64,000 nucleotides of DNA, from NCBI RefSeq assembly GCF_001606025.1, contig NZ_CP014945.1, positions 1,116,001 through 1,180,000 of the forward strand, written 5' to 3'. The stretch comes from Psychrobacter alimentarius (GTDB taxonomy: Bacteria; Pseudomonadota; Gammaproteobacteria; Pseudomonadales; Moraxellaceae). Below the pieces are notes generated by a model. That model was not told the origin of the DNA and did not search any database. It worked only from the letters and a program-made list of their open reading frames with translations. The translations under genes were made by a program, and so were the position numbers. This document shows positions 1 to 9,637 of this stretch, piece after piece (the stretch's first letter is position 1; every line of letters begins with the position of its first letter).

Positions 1-420
1 CAGACGTCTAGCATCACGCTCTAAGTCCCAGCCATGCACCGCATCGATGTCATGTTGTAGCGTTGCCATATGCTCACAAGCATCCATGTCACCATTGGCA
101 CACAGATCAACTTGTTTATTATAATTAATCAATAAGTCAGCAGTGCGGCGACTGCCACCCATGACGATATCTAAAATACGTCCACTCGTTTCAGGGACGT
201 CTTGTTCTAGCATAGCAACACGCATGCTGCTATTGGTAATAATCTCACCGCTATCAGGCTGTAATGAGCCATTAATCAGTTTAAATAACGTAGACTTGCC
301 TTCGCCATTGCGGCCAATCAAACACACACGCTCACCTGCATTAATAGCAAAATCAATGCCATCAAGAACTGGTGCGACGCCGAATGCTAAGTGAATATCT
401 TTTAAATGTATCAGTGCCAT
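1..420 (-). CDS. uup: ABC-F family ATPase, Uup-like (N-terminal 140 residues only)
   Basis: The reading frame starts at the ATG complementary to 418-420 and runs off the left edge of the window. The start of the protein (MALIHLKDIHLAFG) leads into an ABC nucleotide-binding domain with Walker A GRNGEGKST at about residues 38-46, where most relatives have GRNGAGKST. The order and spacing of the LIGRNG, LKLINGSLQPDSGEI and LEQDVP segments match the first domain of Uup. ABC-F proteins have two ATPase domains and no membrane segments; they act on ribosomes, and Uup is also tied to precise excision of transposons. The second domain lies outside the window, so the choice of Uup over other ABC-F members rests on this first domain only. 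Confidence 0.85.
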   Translation of the reverse strand, partial: MALIHLKDIHLAFGVAPVLDGIDFAINAGERVCLIGRNGEGKSTLFKLINGSLQPDSGEIITNSSMRVAMLEQDVPETSGRILDIVMGGSRRTADLLINYNKQVDLCANGDMDACEHMATLQHDIDAVHGWDLERDARRL

Positions 421-659
421 AGATTATCTTAAGCTTATATAATAGAGAAGTAGGGGTTGTTGCAAAATTGCTAGCAGTATAACATGCCACCACGTGACTG
501 TAGTGAGCGTAAATGGTTTTATAAGTACTATTTATAACTTTTACGGCAAGCTATTATGTTATGGCCATTAATCAATATTTAGTGCCACTATTCATTGATT
601 GCTAATCCTTGTCATTAGCCAATAAATCTTGCCTTATTTATCACAATTTAGAGAATAAT

Positions 660-920
660 ATGAACCAATCTAATACTCAAAATGACGCCTCTATTGCACC
701 CCATGAATGGCAAACACAGCAAGTTATTGACCTACAAATGAGCATGGCACATCTTGAGCTGACAGTAGAGAGGCTTGACGAAGTTATTGCAAGACAAGAC
801 AAGGATATTCAAACGCTTCAAAGACAGCTACAACTTATTTATAAACAAGTTGAAAGTCAGGATACAGAAGGTGGGATTGCGCCTTTCGATGTAATGGCAG
901 ACAAGCCACCGCATTATTAA
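660..920 (+). CDS. slyX: SlyX family protein
   Basis: This is a small 86-residue coiled-coil protein. The core (residues about 20-65) has the SlyX pattern: an acidic helix, then RLDEVIARQDKDIQTLQRQL, ending in the typical C-terminus DKPPHY. I place the start at ATG 660 because upstream in-frame codons give a leader unlike SlyX and the weak GAGAA ribosome site sits just before 660. The function of SlyX is not established. It stands alone between uup, which reads away from it, and the FadL pair. Confidence 0.85.
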   Translation: MNQSNTQNDASIAPHEWQTQQVIDLQMSMAHLELTVERLDEVIARQDKDIQTLQRQLQLIYKQVESQDTEGGIAPFDVMADKPPHY

Positions 921-1139
921 TATTCATAAAAGAGTCATCTACATTAAAATAAATAAAAACTATAAGCCTATTTTTAGACAAGTGTAACGTTGAATGACTG
1001 TATGGTCATAATAGAGAAATAAGGTGTTTTTATAGTTGTTTTCATGTTCGAATATCTTTAATATCGCTCATCTCGGATACTGCTTGCCTAATCAAAATGG
1101 TTTTAGTAGTAAAACAATGCGGATGTTTGGAGATATACA

Positions 1140-2630
1140 ATGCGGGCGAATTTTCACTTAAAAACTCTTACAGTAGCGGTTGCTACCCTTTCTGTTATTA
1201 GCGTTGCTAACGCTGCTGGTCTTGATCGTTCAGGCCAAGACATCACCGCATTCTTACAAGATGGCACTTATGCCGAAGCTGTCTATACCTATATCGATGC
1301 TGATGTTACGGGGCGTGACAATGCGTATGTTGGTTCGGACAAGAATGCCTATCAACAAGGTAAGAAGATTGATGACATTGCTGAATCATATGACTTTTTT
1401 CGTTATGGCGTAAAAGCAGACGTTAATGACACGTTTAGCGTCGGCATTCTATATGACGAGCCGTTTGGTGCTGCCGCAGATTATAGTGGCGATAATAATT
1501 TTGTTGCAAGAGGTGACCTTGATGCATCAGTTAATGCAATTTCGAACGGTAACGCAAGCAGCATAGCAGATGCTGGAATAAAAATTGATGGATTGACTGC
1601 AGGTGCAAGACAAGCAGGTATAGACGCAGCAAACTTTGCAGCACAAGCACAAACTGCTACTACTCCGCAAGCAGCAGCACAATTTGCACAACAAGCTCAA
1701 GCAGCCCAAGCTCAAGCCCAAACTCTAGCTGGTCAAGCACAATCTCTTGGAGCCGCTGTAGCAGCTGCACGTGCAGAGGCAGCGACTACTGGTGAAGGCA
1801 CAAACGTTGAAGTTCGTACGCACAATATCACTGGTATCTTGGGTGCCAAACTTGGTCAAAATAAAAACTTCCAAATATATGGTGGTCCTGTTGCTCAGCG
1901 TATCGAAGCAGATGTGAAACTTCGTGGTATTGCTTATGGTCCAGCAACTGGCTATACAGCACATATTAGCCCTGATCAAGACTATGGTTGGTTAGCTGGT
2001 GTTGCCTATAGCAAGCCTGAAATTGCCCTTAAAGCTGCTCTAACATATCGTTCTGAAATTGAACACAGTGCAAGTATCAGTGAAACCTACCCTTTGGTTG
2101 CTGCATTAGGTGGTAATCCTACACAAGGCAATGTGCTTGAGATAACTACGCCTAAATCAGTCAATTTTGACTTTCAAACAGGCATTAACCCAACTACGTT
2201 AGCAACTGCAAAGGTTCGCTGGGTGCCTTGGGGTGATTTTGCTATCGTTCCACCGCTTTATAATGAAGTTAGTAAGCGTTCTACTAATGATGATAAAGGG
2301 TTACCCTTGGTTGACTATGATGATGATCAGTGGCAGGTAGAGCTAGGTCTTGCCAAGCGCTTGACGCCAGCATTTGCTGTAACTGGCACAGTTGGTTGGG
2401 ATAGTGGTGCAGGTAATCCTGTCACTTCATTAGGACCTATTGAAGGTTACTATAGTGCTGGTCTTGGCGCAAAATATAACCTTACCGAAAACTGGGCAGT
2501 ATCAGCTGGTGGTAAATACTTGTGGTTCGGTGATGCCAAAGGACAGATTCCAAATAAAACTATAGTTAGTAACTTCGAAGATAATGATGGTTTCATCCTT
2601 GGTGCAAAGATTTCTTATCAAGCAAAATAA
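1140..2630 (+). CDS. OmpP1/FadL-family outer membrane transporter, copy 1
   Basis: A 496-residue outer membrane beta-barrel of the FadL family, expected to carry hydrophobic molecules such as long-chain fatty acids across the outer membrane. It has a signal peptide (residues 1-25, ending SVANA) and a mature start AGLDRSGQDITAF that matches the N-terminal hatch region of FadL proteins. The C-terminal half has barrel strands such as VRWVPWGDF, ENWAVSAGGKYLWFGD and a final aromatic-rich strand. Residues about 140-215 form a long Ala/Gln-rich, probably helical insertion not typical of FadL. The ribosome site TTTGGAGA lies 8 bases before the ATG. Copy 2 follows 374 bp downstream with its own similar upstream region and terminator. 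Substrate cannot be deduced. Confidence 0.85.
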   Translation: MRANFHLKTLTVAVATLSVISVANAAGLDRSGQDITAFLQDGTYAEAVYTYIDADVTGRDNAYVGSDKNAYQQGKKIDDIAESYDFFRYGVKADVNDTFSVGILYDEPFGAAADYSGDNNFVARGDLDASVNAISNGNASSIADAGIKIDGLTAGARQAGIDAANFAAQAQTATTPQAAAQFAQQAQAAQAQAQTLAGQAQSLGAAVAAARAEAATTGEGTNVEVRTHNITGILGAKLGQNKNFQIYGGPVAQRIEADVKLRGIAYGPATGYTAHISPDQDYGWLAGVAYSKPEIALKAALTYRSEIEHSASISETYPLVAALGGNPTQGNVLEITTPKSVNFDFQTGINPTTLATAKVRWVPWGDFAIVPPLYNEVSKRSTNDDKGLPLVDYDDDQWQVELGLAKRLTPAFAVTGTVGWDSGAGNPVTSLGPIEGYYSAGLGAKYNLTENWAVSAGGKYLWFGDAKGQIPNKTIVSNFEDNDGFILGAKISYQAK

Positions 2631-2672
2631 CGTATAGAAGAGTTGTACTGTTAAAGTCTTTAATAATGAAGT

Positions 2673-2701
2673 AAAAGCGATCCGTAATGGGTCGCTTTTT
2701 T
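2673..2701 (+). terminator. Rho-independent terminator after FadL copy 1
   Basis: An AAGCGATCC/GGGTCGCTT stem closes a 5-base loop and is followed by a run of T. The same stem, with one loop base changed, ends the second FadL gene, so the terminator was duplicated with the gene. Confidence 0.85.
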
Positions 2702-3004
2702 ATTGAGTCCTTGATATATAAAACTTTATTTTAATTATCAATCTAAAATTAATGAATCCCGTTTCTCCAACATTATAGTAATCAAAAATGTGTCTTCATA
2801 AATAAGAATCCGTATGTTGTTTATATTTTATATGTACTGTTCAGTCATATTTGAGAAATAAAGTGCTTTAATTGTTGTCTTAGTGTCAAAAAGGCATTAG
2901 TATTCAACTTAGGACACTACTTGAATCATCGAAATATCACGCATAGGAATGCTAAGTATTGATGATTCAAGTATTAAAACAACGAGGACGTTTGGAGATA
3001 CACA

Positions 3005-4471
3005 ATGCGCACTACCTTTCATTTAAAAACCCTTGCAGTAGCAATTGCCACACTTTCTGTTGCTAGTGTAACCAATGCTGCTGGTCTTGATCGTTCAGGG
3101 CAAGACGTCACCGCTTTCTTACAAGATGGAACGTATGCAGAAGCCGTTTATACCTATATCAGTGCTGATGTAAGTGGTAAAGACAGTGCCAATAACGTCC
3201 CTAGCAATAATACCTATGTTGAAGGTAATGATACTGGTGATATCGCCGAAGCTTATGACTTTTTCCGTTATGGTGTAAAGACCGATATCAACGATACTTT
3301 TAGCGTTGGTGTTTTATACGATGAACCTTTCGGTGCCGCTGTTGATTATAGAGGCGATAGCAATTTTGTCTCAAAAGGCGATGTTAATGCTTCTATCCAA
3401 CAACTGTCTGGAGGACGAGTTAACGCACAAACTCTTCAACCTACTATTGACGTTTTAACAGCCCAAGCCGCAGCAGAACCTGATGCGGAGATACGAGCAG
3501 GTATTGTTCAACAAATAACGAATCTCAGTACTATAGGAGCAACAGCTCGAGCAGAGGCGGAAAGTGCAGGGGAAGGTACTAAGGCAGAGGTTCGTAGCGA
3601 AAGCTTGACAGGGATTCTTGGCATGAAGTTTGGTGCCAATAAACAATTCCAAGTTTATGGTGGTCCAGTAGCACAGCGTATACGAGCTGATGTCCAATTG
3701 CGTGGACTGGCTTACGGCCCTGCTACTGGCTATACATCAACCAGTAACCCTGATATGGATTATGGTTATATCGCAGGTGTTTCTTTCAGTAAGCCTGAAA
3801 TTGCTTTAAAGGCTGCGTTGACTTACCGTTCTGAAATTGATCATGACATAAAAATAGCTGAAACTTATCCTCTAGCAGGTATCAGAACTGAAGCAGGTGC
3901 TCTTCAACAAGGAGCTACTCCAGAACAAGCTGCCGCTTTAGGGGCAGCAGCAGCAAATCGAACCAGTGAATACGAAGTTACTACCCCTAAATCAGTCAAT
4001 TTTGATTTTCAAACAGGTATCAATCCAACGACATTAGCTACCGCAAAGGTTCGCTGGGTACCATGGAGTGATTTTGTTCTGACGCCACCGCTTTATAATG
4101 ACGTGAGTAAGCTTAATCCTCTATATGCAGAAGATGGGTTAGATATCGTAAATTATGATGACGATCAGTGGCAGGTAGAGCTTGGTCTTTCTAAACGCTT
4201 AGCACCAGCATTAGGAGTCAGTGGTACAGTTGGTTGGGACAGTGGTGCGGGTAACCCAACAACTTCATTAGGTCCTGTTGAAGGGTACTATAGTGTTGGT
4301 CTTGGTGCCAAATATAATGTTACTGAAAATTGGGCGGTATCGGCAGGTGGTAAATACTTGTGGTTCGGTGATGCCAAAGGTCGTTTACCAACGGGTAAGA
4401 TTGTTGGAGATTTCCAAGACAATGATGGTTATATCTTAGGTTTGAAACTTTCTTATCAAGATATCAAATAG
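3005..4471 (+). CDS. OmpP1/FadL-family outer membrane transporter, copy 2
   Basis: A 488-residue paralogue of the gene just upstream, in the same direction. The signal peptide (ends SVTNA), the mature N-terminus AGLDRSGQDVTAF and most barrel strands are nearly the same in both copies. The copies differ in two surface-loop regions: residues about 128-190 (a shorter helical insert, rich in Ala, Gln and Thr) and an extra Ala/Gln-rich stretch around residues 292-322 that copy 1 lacks. Such a pattern points to a tandem duplication followed by loop change, which may alter substrate choice or escape from phage or antibody recognition. The ribosome site TTTGGAGA is shared with copy 1. Confidence 0.85.
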   Translation: MRTTFHLKTLAVAIATLSVASVTNAAGLDRSGQDVTAFLQDGTYAEAVYTYISADVSGKDSANNVPSNNTYVEGNDTGDIAEAYDFFRYGVKTDINDTFSVGVLYDEPFGAAVDYRGDSNFVSKGDVNASIQQLSGGRVNAQTLQPTIDVLTAQAAAEPDAEIRAGIVQQITNLSTIGATARAEAESAGEGTKAEVRSESLTGILGMKFGANKQFQVYGGPVAQRIRADVQLRGLAYGPATGYTSTSNPDMDYGYIAGVSFSKPEIALKAALTYRSEIDHDIKIAETYPLAGIRTEAGALQQGATPEQAAALGAAAANRTSEYEVTTPKSVNFDFQTGINPTTLATAKVRWVPWSDFVLTPPLYNDVSKLNPLYAEDGLDIVNYDDDQWQVELGLSKRLAPALGVSGTVGWDSGAGNPTTSLGPVEGYYSVGLGAKYNVTENWAVSAGGKYLWFGDAKGRLPTGKIVGDFQDNDGYILGLKLSYQDIK

Positions 4472-4500
4472 TACCCATGTTTAGCAGTACTACTAGATAA

Positions 4501-4530
4501 AAAAGCGATCCGTGATGGGTCGCTTTTTTT
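4501..4530 (+). terminator. Rho-independent terminator after FadL copy 2
   Basis: Stem AAGCGATCC/GGGTCGCTT with loop GTGAT, then seven or more T. It is nearly identical to the terminator after copy 1. Confidence 0.85.
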
Positions 4531-4880
4531 ATGAAAATTATTAATAAATTGTCTATATAGAACGCACCGAGAAAAAATCAATCATAAAGTTTTTAGACAC
4601 CTATATGGCTTGTGTACTCTCTAAAATTTTGGTCACATGATTGCGCAGGTTGTTTGGTTATAACAAGAGATACTGTATTTATAGAAATCACTCAGTGAAT
4701 AGATATAAACAGTGGTCAAAAATAACTTCTAAAAGTATTCATGGAATTAATAGTACGACAAATTTTCAGATTTGATCTGTAAATGCCATAGTCTAATCTT
4801 AAACATGAGTCTTTAGACAAAGATGGTTTTTATCACATCAGCTGTAATGGCCCACATTGTCGGATGAACAGTTACTCATA
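4531..4880. other. Intergenic, no gene seen
   Basis: AT-rich stretch between the convergent FadL copy 2 and putP. I see no ORF with coding character and no structured element apart from the terminators at its two ends. Confidence 0.6.
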
Positions 4881-4913
4881 AAAAAACCTCGCCAGTGTTG
4901 GCGAGGTTTTTTT
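4881..4913 (-). terminator. Terminator of putP
   Basis: The AAACCTCGCC/GGCGAGGTTT hairpin is flanked by A-rich and T-rich runs on both sides, so it can act in both directions. It lies 22 bp beyond the putP stop codon. Confidence 0.85.
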
Positions 4914-4935
4914 AGTGATAAAGTACTTTATCGAT

Positions 4936-6435
4936 TTACTTGTTCAAATTGAGTTCCATTTCTTTATACTTCGCAGCCACTGAAGGTCTTGGACCACCAG
5001 TCATGATACTAACCGCAAAGATTGCAATAGTACTTAAAATGAAGCCTGGAACAATAGCATATAACCAGCTATTTAATGCCATACCGTTTACTTGGAAAGG
5101 ACCATAGATCCATAAGATAACAGTTAAGGCACCAATAACCATACCGGCAACAGCGCCGTTACGGTTCATACCGCGCCAAGTAAGACTGAAGATTACTAAT
5201 GGTCCAAACGCGGCACCAAATCCTGCCCAAGCGTTAGATACCAAGCTCAATACTGAGCTATCTGGATTTGAAGCCAACAAAATGGCCACAACAGCGACGA
5301 CAATCACTGAAATACGACCGACCAATACTTGGCGAGCTTCAGGTGCATCCTGGTCAAAAAACAGTTTATAAACGTCTTTGGTCAATGAGCTTGACACCAC
5401 GAGTAGCTGTGATGAGATAGTACTCATAATCGCTGCCAAGATTGCAGCTAATAAGAAGCCTGAAACCAATGGATGGAATAAGAACTGGGTGAATACTAAA
5501 AAGATGGTCTCTGGATCGTCTAGAGTCATGGCTGTTTTTTGTACATAGGCACGACCTGCAAAACCTGTCATCAATGCCCCGATAAGACTGACAATCATCC
5601 AGCTCATACCGATATTACGTGCAGTAGGAACATCTTTTATTGAACGAATAGCCATAAAGCGAACAATAATATGTGGTTGACCAAAATAACCCAAACCCCA
5701 TGCCATTAACGACACAATGCCAATAACACTCATGCCATTGGTGATATTTAGCATGGTTGGATCAATATTTCTTACCGCTTGCGTAGTGGCTGAGATACCA
5801 CCAAGATCAGTAAAGGCGACGACAGGTACAATGACCATTGCAAACAGCATGATGATACCTTGTACAAAGTCGGTCATAGAAACCGCTAAGAAGCCACCAA
5901 ATAGTGTGTAAGCGACAACCACACCTGCGGTTACCCATAGACCTGTGCTATAAGATAGATTGAGTGAGCTTTCGAATAGTTTACCACCGCCTACTAAACT
6001 TGCGGCTGTATAAACGGTAAAGAATAAGATGATAACCACAGCCGAAATAACGCGCAGCATGTGCGATTTATCTTCGAAACGATTAGCAAAATAATCTGGT
6101 AGGGTAATAGCATTATCAGCAACCTCGGTATAAACACGAAGTCGCGGTGCCACGATAAGATAGTTTAAAAAGGCACCCAGCGTCAGGCCAAGCGCAATCC
6201 ATATACTGACCACACCATCTGCATACATGTAACCTGGCAGACCAAGCAATAACCAACCTGACATATCAGAAGCACCAGCAGAAAGTGCAGTGACCGCTGG
6301 TCCTAAATTACGTCCCCCTAATAGGTAACCTTCCGTATCATTGGCTTGCTTAAAATAAGCGTAAATGCCAATCCCAATCATCACTAAAAAATAGGCGCCA
6401 AGTGATATTAGTACGCCACTAGAAACTCCGTTCAT
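4936..6435 (-). CDS. putP: Sodium/proline symporter PutP
   Basis: A 499-residue inner-membrane protein of the sodium:solute symporter family, with 12-13 hydrophobic segments. Features of PutP are visible: GYLLGGRNLGPAVTALSAGASDMSGWLLLG near residues 35-65 (sodium and proline binding region in helix II), GGFLAVSMTDFVQG near residue 185, and ISSQLLVVSSSLTKDVYK near residue 340. Length fits the family (about 500). It imports proline with sodium for use as nutrient or osmolyte. It is a single-gene unit with its own terminator. A hairpin with U-tract lies about 100 nt upstream of the start. Confidence 0.92.
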   Translation of the reverse strand: MNGVSSGVLISLGAYFLVMIGIGIYAYFKQANDTEGYLLGGRNLGPAVTALSAGASDMSGWLLLGLPGYMYADGVVSIWIALGLTLGAFLNYLIVAPRLRVYTEVADNAITLPDYFANRFEDKSHMLRVISAVVIILFFTVYTAASLVGGGKLFESSLNLSYSTGLWVTAGVVVAYTLFGGFLAVSMTDFVQGIIMLFAMVIVPVVAFTDLGGISATTQAVRNIDPTMLNITNGMSVIGIVSLMAWGLGYFGQPHIIVRFMAIRSIKDVPTARNIGMSWMIVSLIGALMTGFAGRAYVQKTAMTLDDPETIFLVFTQFLFHPLVSGFLLAAILAAIMSTISSQLLVVSSSLTKDVYKLFFDQDAPEARQVLVGRISVIVVAVVAILLASNPDSSVLSLVSNAWAGFGAAFGPLVIFSLTWRGMNRNGAVAGMVIGALTVILWIYGPFQVNGMALNSWLYAIVPGFILSTIAIFAVSIMTGGPRPSVAAKYKEMELNLNK

Positions 6436-6524
6436 ATAAATTGTCCTTAACCAATATTATTGGCTGTAATTATTTATAACTGTCAAATTTGATCTCAAAA
6501 GCGATGTTTCAAACAATATTTAAA

Positions 6525-6558
6525 AACAAAAAAAGCCATTAAGTAGGACATAATGGCT
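6525..6558 (-). terminator. Hairpin with U-tract between the LysR gene and putP
   Basis: On the minus strand AGCCATTA/TAATGGCT (6551-6558 with 6534-6541) closes a 9-base loop and is followed by seven T. It lies about 340 nt beyond the LysR stop and about 90 nt before the putP start. It can end the LysR transcript or act as an attenuator in a long putP leader. No gene is seen in the rest of 6436-6900. Confidence 0.6.
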
Positions 6559-6900
6559 TCTCTCAGTATTTGCTGTTAGTTTTATATGATTGGTAGTTTC
6601 TAGAGCGACTATTCAAATCATAAAGAAGGAGCAATGGGAATTTCGTATCCCCTATATTTACTTTGGTTGCTCGTTTTACTATTGATTTGTAGATAGTAGC
6701 CGCCTATAAAACCAATCATTTAAAACCACTAAACCTACTGTTAACCATCATATCTTACTCGAAGTATTCAATATATGACTATCAGTGCTCTTATGGTAAA
6801 TTTTTGTTGGAAAACAACGTCAACTGCATTATAACGTATGACTATCACAAATGCGAACAGCTTATTTTATAAATTGAATATAATAAGTATATGCGCCTCA

Positions 6901-7773
6901 CTATTCAATAGGAGCAAGTAAGTCTAATAAGGCAGTCACGCTGCTAGATGGCGTTAATTTTGGGTTGATTACGACGCCTAAGTAACGCTGTAATTCAATA
7001 TTATCCGCCATATCAATACGTTCCAAATCTTGACTAATCATAGTCTGTGGCAGTACTGACCAACCAAGACCGACAGAAACCAACATGCGAATAGACTCAA
7101 GTGGATTGGTGCTCATGGTGGCATAAGGCTTGAGATTGTGCTTTGCAAATTCAGCCAACGTAATCTGACTGGTAAACGTGTTGGCCGATGGTAAAATAGC
7201 AGGATAGCGTGCCAATTGCTCCAAAGTGACATTAGATTTGGTGGCCAAAGGAGACAGTGTGCCTGTCATAAAGTACAGAGGGTCAGACCATAATGTATGA
7301 TAGCTCAAACGTTTATCATAAACAGGAGGTAACGTGACGAAGGCTAGGGACAAATCGCCATCCAGTACCGCTTTGTGAGCTTTCTCTGAATCAACAAAGT
7401 GTACTTCTAATTGTACCGCTGGGTAGGTTTGAATAAAGTGCTTAAGTACAGGAGCTAAATGATGCAAACCAATGTGATGACTGGTACCGATGACCAATTT
7501 ACCAGAGACAATGTGCTGAGAATGCTGCAGATTGATTTTAAAATTTTCATAATCTTCTAACCAACGCTTGGCATGAGGTAGCATTTCGCTAGCAGCTTGG
7601 GTCGGCACGATCCCTCGTCCAACTGTGTCAAACAAAGTAATGTTGAATTCGTCTTCCAGATTTTTGATACGCTTACTGACAGCAGGCTGTGTGATGAACA
7701 GCTTTTCTGCTGCGCCCGAGATACTGCCTGTATGCATGACAGTAACAAATGTCGTTAAGTTTGTGGTGTTCAA
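6901..7773 (-). CDS. LysR-type transcriptional regulator next to leuC
   Basis: A 290-residue LysR-family protein. Residues 1-60 form the winged helix-turn-helix (GSISGAAEKLFITQPAVSKRIKNLE is the recognition region), and residues about 90-285 the periplasmic-binding-like effector domain, opening with GKLVIGTSHHIGLHHLAPVL. It is divergent from the leucine operon with a 320-bp shared upstream region, the usual arrangement for a LysR protein and its target. I infer that it controls leuCDB, perhaps in response to a leucine-pathway intermediate, but nothing in the sequence shows the effector. Confidence 0.85.
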   Translation of the reverse strand: MNTTNLTTFVTVMHTGSISGAAEKLFITQPAVSKRIKNLEDEFNITLFDTVGRGIVPTQAASEMLPHAKRWLEDYENFKINLQHSQHIVSGKLVIGTSHHIGLHHLAPVLKHFIQTYPAVQLEVHFVDSEKAHKAVLDGDLSLAFVTLPPVYDKRLSYHTLWSDPLYFMTGTLSPLATKSNVTLEQLARYPAILPSANTFTSQITLAEFAKHNLKPYATMSTNPLESIRMLVSVGLGWSVLPQTMISQDLERIDMADNIELQRYLGVVINPKLTPSSSVTALLDLLAPIE

Positions 7774-7873
7774 GCGAATGTCCTTAGCTATGTAGCGAAC
7801 TATAAATAAAAGTTAACTGACTTAATCACAGTGTATTAGAAATAAAAGTTTGCATCTGGTTAAAAATCATCAA

Positions 7874-7902
7874 TTATTATTATAGGATTAGCCTGCTATA
7901 AT
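7874..7902 (+). promoter_or_regulatory. Putative promoter of the leu operon
   Basis: TATAAT at 7897-7902 is a perfect -10 box. The -35 position, 17 bp upstream, reads TTATTA and is weak, as expected for a promoter that needs a LysR activator. A start near 7909 would give a leader of about 185 nt that holds the leucine-rich ORF at 8009. Confidence 0.5.
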
Positions 7903-8008
7903 CACAAGACATCAAGGCGTATTGTGGCATATTTATTGTAGCAACTCAGAAATTTGGCATATAAAGCAAGTCTCAATGCCCCAATACGGTAATAAATACA
8001 AGATAGAA

Positions 8009-8083
8009 ATGCTATTTGAACACGCACTTTGCCTGCTACTGTTATATGGGCGAGTGAAATATTCAATGATTAGTAACCAATAA
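8009..8083 (+). CDS. Putative leucine leader peptide (LeuL-like)
   Basis: A 24-codon [23 protein letters not shown] and four more residues. Six of its first twelve codons are leucine, including four in a row (CTG CTA CTG TTA), plus CTA at codon 2 and CTT at codon 7. Its TAA stop at 8081-8083 overlaps the AAGGAT ribosome site of leuC, whose ATG is 11 bases further on. A ribosome stalled on the Leu codons, or one ending at the stop, would therefore directly affect leuC initiation. There is no terminator hairpin between the two, so this would be translational control rather than classic attenuation. Its own ribosome site is weak. Confidence 0.5.
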   Translation: MLFEHALCLLLLYGRVKYSMISNQ

Positions 8084-8094
8084 AGGATAAGAAC

Positions 8095-9513
8095 ATGGCC
8101 GGTCAAACGTTGTACGACAAACTTTGGAGCGCTCACGAGATCACCAAACGTGACGATGGTTCAAGCCTGATTTATATTGACCGCCATTTGCTGCATGAAG
8201 TGACAAGCCCGCAAGCATTTGAAGGGTTGGAGTTGGCAAATAGAGCGCCATGGCGCTTGTCTGCCAATATCGCAAGTCCTGATCATAATGTGCCAACAGT
8301 GTCTAAAGAGCGCCTAGAAGGGGTGTCTGGTATTAAAGACAAAGTATCACGCTTGCAAGTGGTCACATTGGATGACAATTGTACCAAGTTTGATATTGCT
8401 GAATTTACTATCAATGATGCTCGTCAAGGCATCCTACATGTAGTGGGTCCTGAGCAGGGCTTGGTATTGCCAGGTATGACAGTAGTGTGCGGCGACTCGC
8501 ATACGGCGACACATGGCGCACTTGGTTGTTTGGCTCATGGTATTGGCACGTCAGAAGTTGAGCATGTGCTAGCCACGCAGTGTTTGATTCAAAAGAAATC
8601 AAAAAACATGCAAATTCGCGTCACTGGTACGCTTGGTGCTGGTGTGACATCAAAAGATGTGGTATTAGCCATTATTGCTAAAATTGGTACGGCAGGTGGT
8701 ACAGGATATGCGATTGAATTTGCAGGACAAGTGTTTGAAGACATGAGTATGGAAGGTCGCATGACTGTCTGTAACATGGCGATTGAAGCAGGTGCTCGTG
8801 TGGGTATGGTCGCTGTTGATGATGTCACCATTGATTATGTTAAAGGTCGTCCATATGCGCCAAAAGAATCACAATGGCAGCAAGCTGAAGCTTACTGGCG
8901 TACCTTGTATTCAGATGACGACGCGGTATTTGATACTGTGGTTGAAATTGACGGTAGCCAGATAGCACCGCAAGTATCGTGGGGAACCTCGCCTGAAATG
9001 GTTGTCGATATCACGCAATCAGTACCAACGCCTGATCAAGCGGTTGATGAAGCGCAAGAAGAGGGTTGGTTACGTGCCTATACCTATATGGGATTAGAAG
9101 CTGGGCAAAAAATCACAGACATTCAGCTTGATCGTATTTTTATTGGTTCATGCACCAATTCGCGTATTGAAGATTTGCGTGATGCTGCGGCAGTTATCAA
9201 AGGCCGTAAAGTTGCTGATAATATTAAAGAAGCGATCGTTGTCGCTGGCTCAGGACAAGTAAAACTACAAGCAGAAGCAGAAGGTCTTGATGCCTTGTTC
9301 ACTGAAGCTGGGTTTGAGTGGCGCGAGCCGGGTTGCTCTATGTGTCTTGCCATGAATGCGGATAAGCTTGAGCCCCAAGAACACTGTGCTTCAACGTCTA
9401 ACCGTAACTTTGAAGGTCGCCAGGGTAATGGTGGACGTACGCATTTGGTCAGTCCAGCAATGGCAGCAGCAGCAGCGCTCGCAGGTCACTTTGTTGACGT
9501 AAGAACGTTTTAA
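8095..9513 (+). CDS. leuC: 3-isopropylmalate dehydratase large subunit LeuC
   Basis: A 472-residue aconitase-family protein that, with LeuD, converts 2-isopropylmalate to 3-isopropylmalate in leucine synthesis. It starts [11 protein letters not shown], typical for LeuC, and shows [32 protein letters not shown], and the three cysteine ligands of the 4Fe-4S cluster in [11 protein letters not shown] (about residue 348) and GCSMCLAMN (about residues 411-414). The C-terminal [10 protein letters not shown] and [13 protein letters not shown] segments are conserved family features. The ribosome site AAGGAT precedes the ATG. The first gene of the leuC-leuD-lipoprotein-leuB unit. Confidence 0.97.
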   Translation: MAGQTLYDKLWSAHEITKRDDGSSLIYIDRHLLHEVTSPQAFEGLELANRAPWRLSANIASPDHNVPTVSKERLEGVSGIKDKVSRLQVVTLDDNCTKFDIAEFTINDARQGILHVVGPEQGLVLPGMTVVCGDSHTATHGALGCLAHGIGTSEVEHVLATQCLIQKKSKNMQIRVTGTLGAGVTSKDVVLAIIAKIGTAGGTGYAIEFAGQVFEDMSMEGRMTVCNMAIEAGARVGMVAVDDVTIDYVKGRPYAPKESQWQQAEAYWRTLYSDDDAVFDTVVEIDGSQIAPQVSWGTSPEMVVDITQSVPTPDQAVDEAQEEGWLRAYTYMGLEAGQKITDIQLDRIFIGSCTNSRIEDLRDAAAVIKGRKVADNIKEAIVVAGSGQVKLQAEAEGLDALFTEAGFEWREPGCSMCLAMNADKLEPQEHCASTSNRNFEGRQGNGGRTHLVSPAMAAAAALAGHFVDVRTF

Positions 9514-9637
9514 TACTAATGGTTGATGATCGGTCGGTGTCGATAAAAGTACATTGTAAGAGAAGTAAAGACTGATTGTTTTCCAGCGGTTTAATGACTA
9601 CCACACATTAGCGACAACATAATTGATAGGATATTTT

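Noticed and set aside
143..394. Plus-strand frame opposite uup
   Set aside because: It lies antisense to the Walker A region of a clear ABC-F gene and has no recognisable product.
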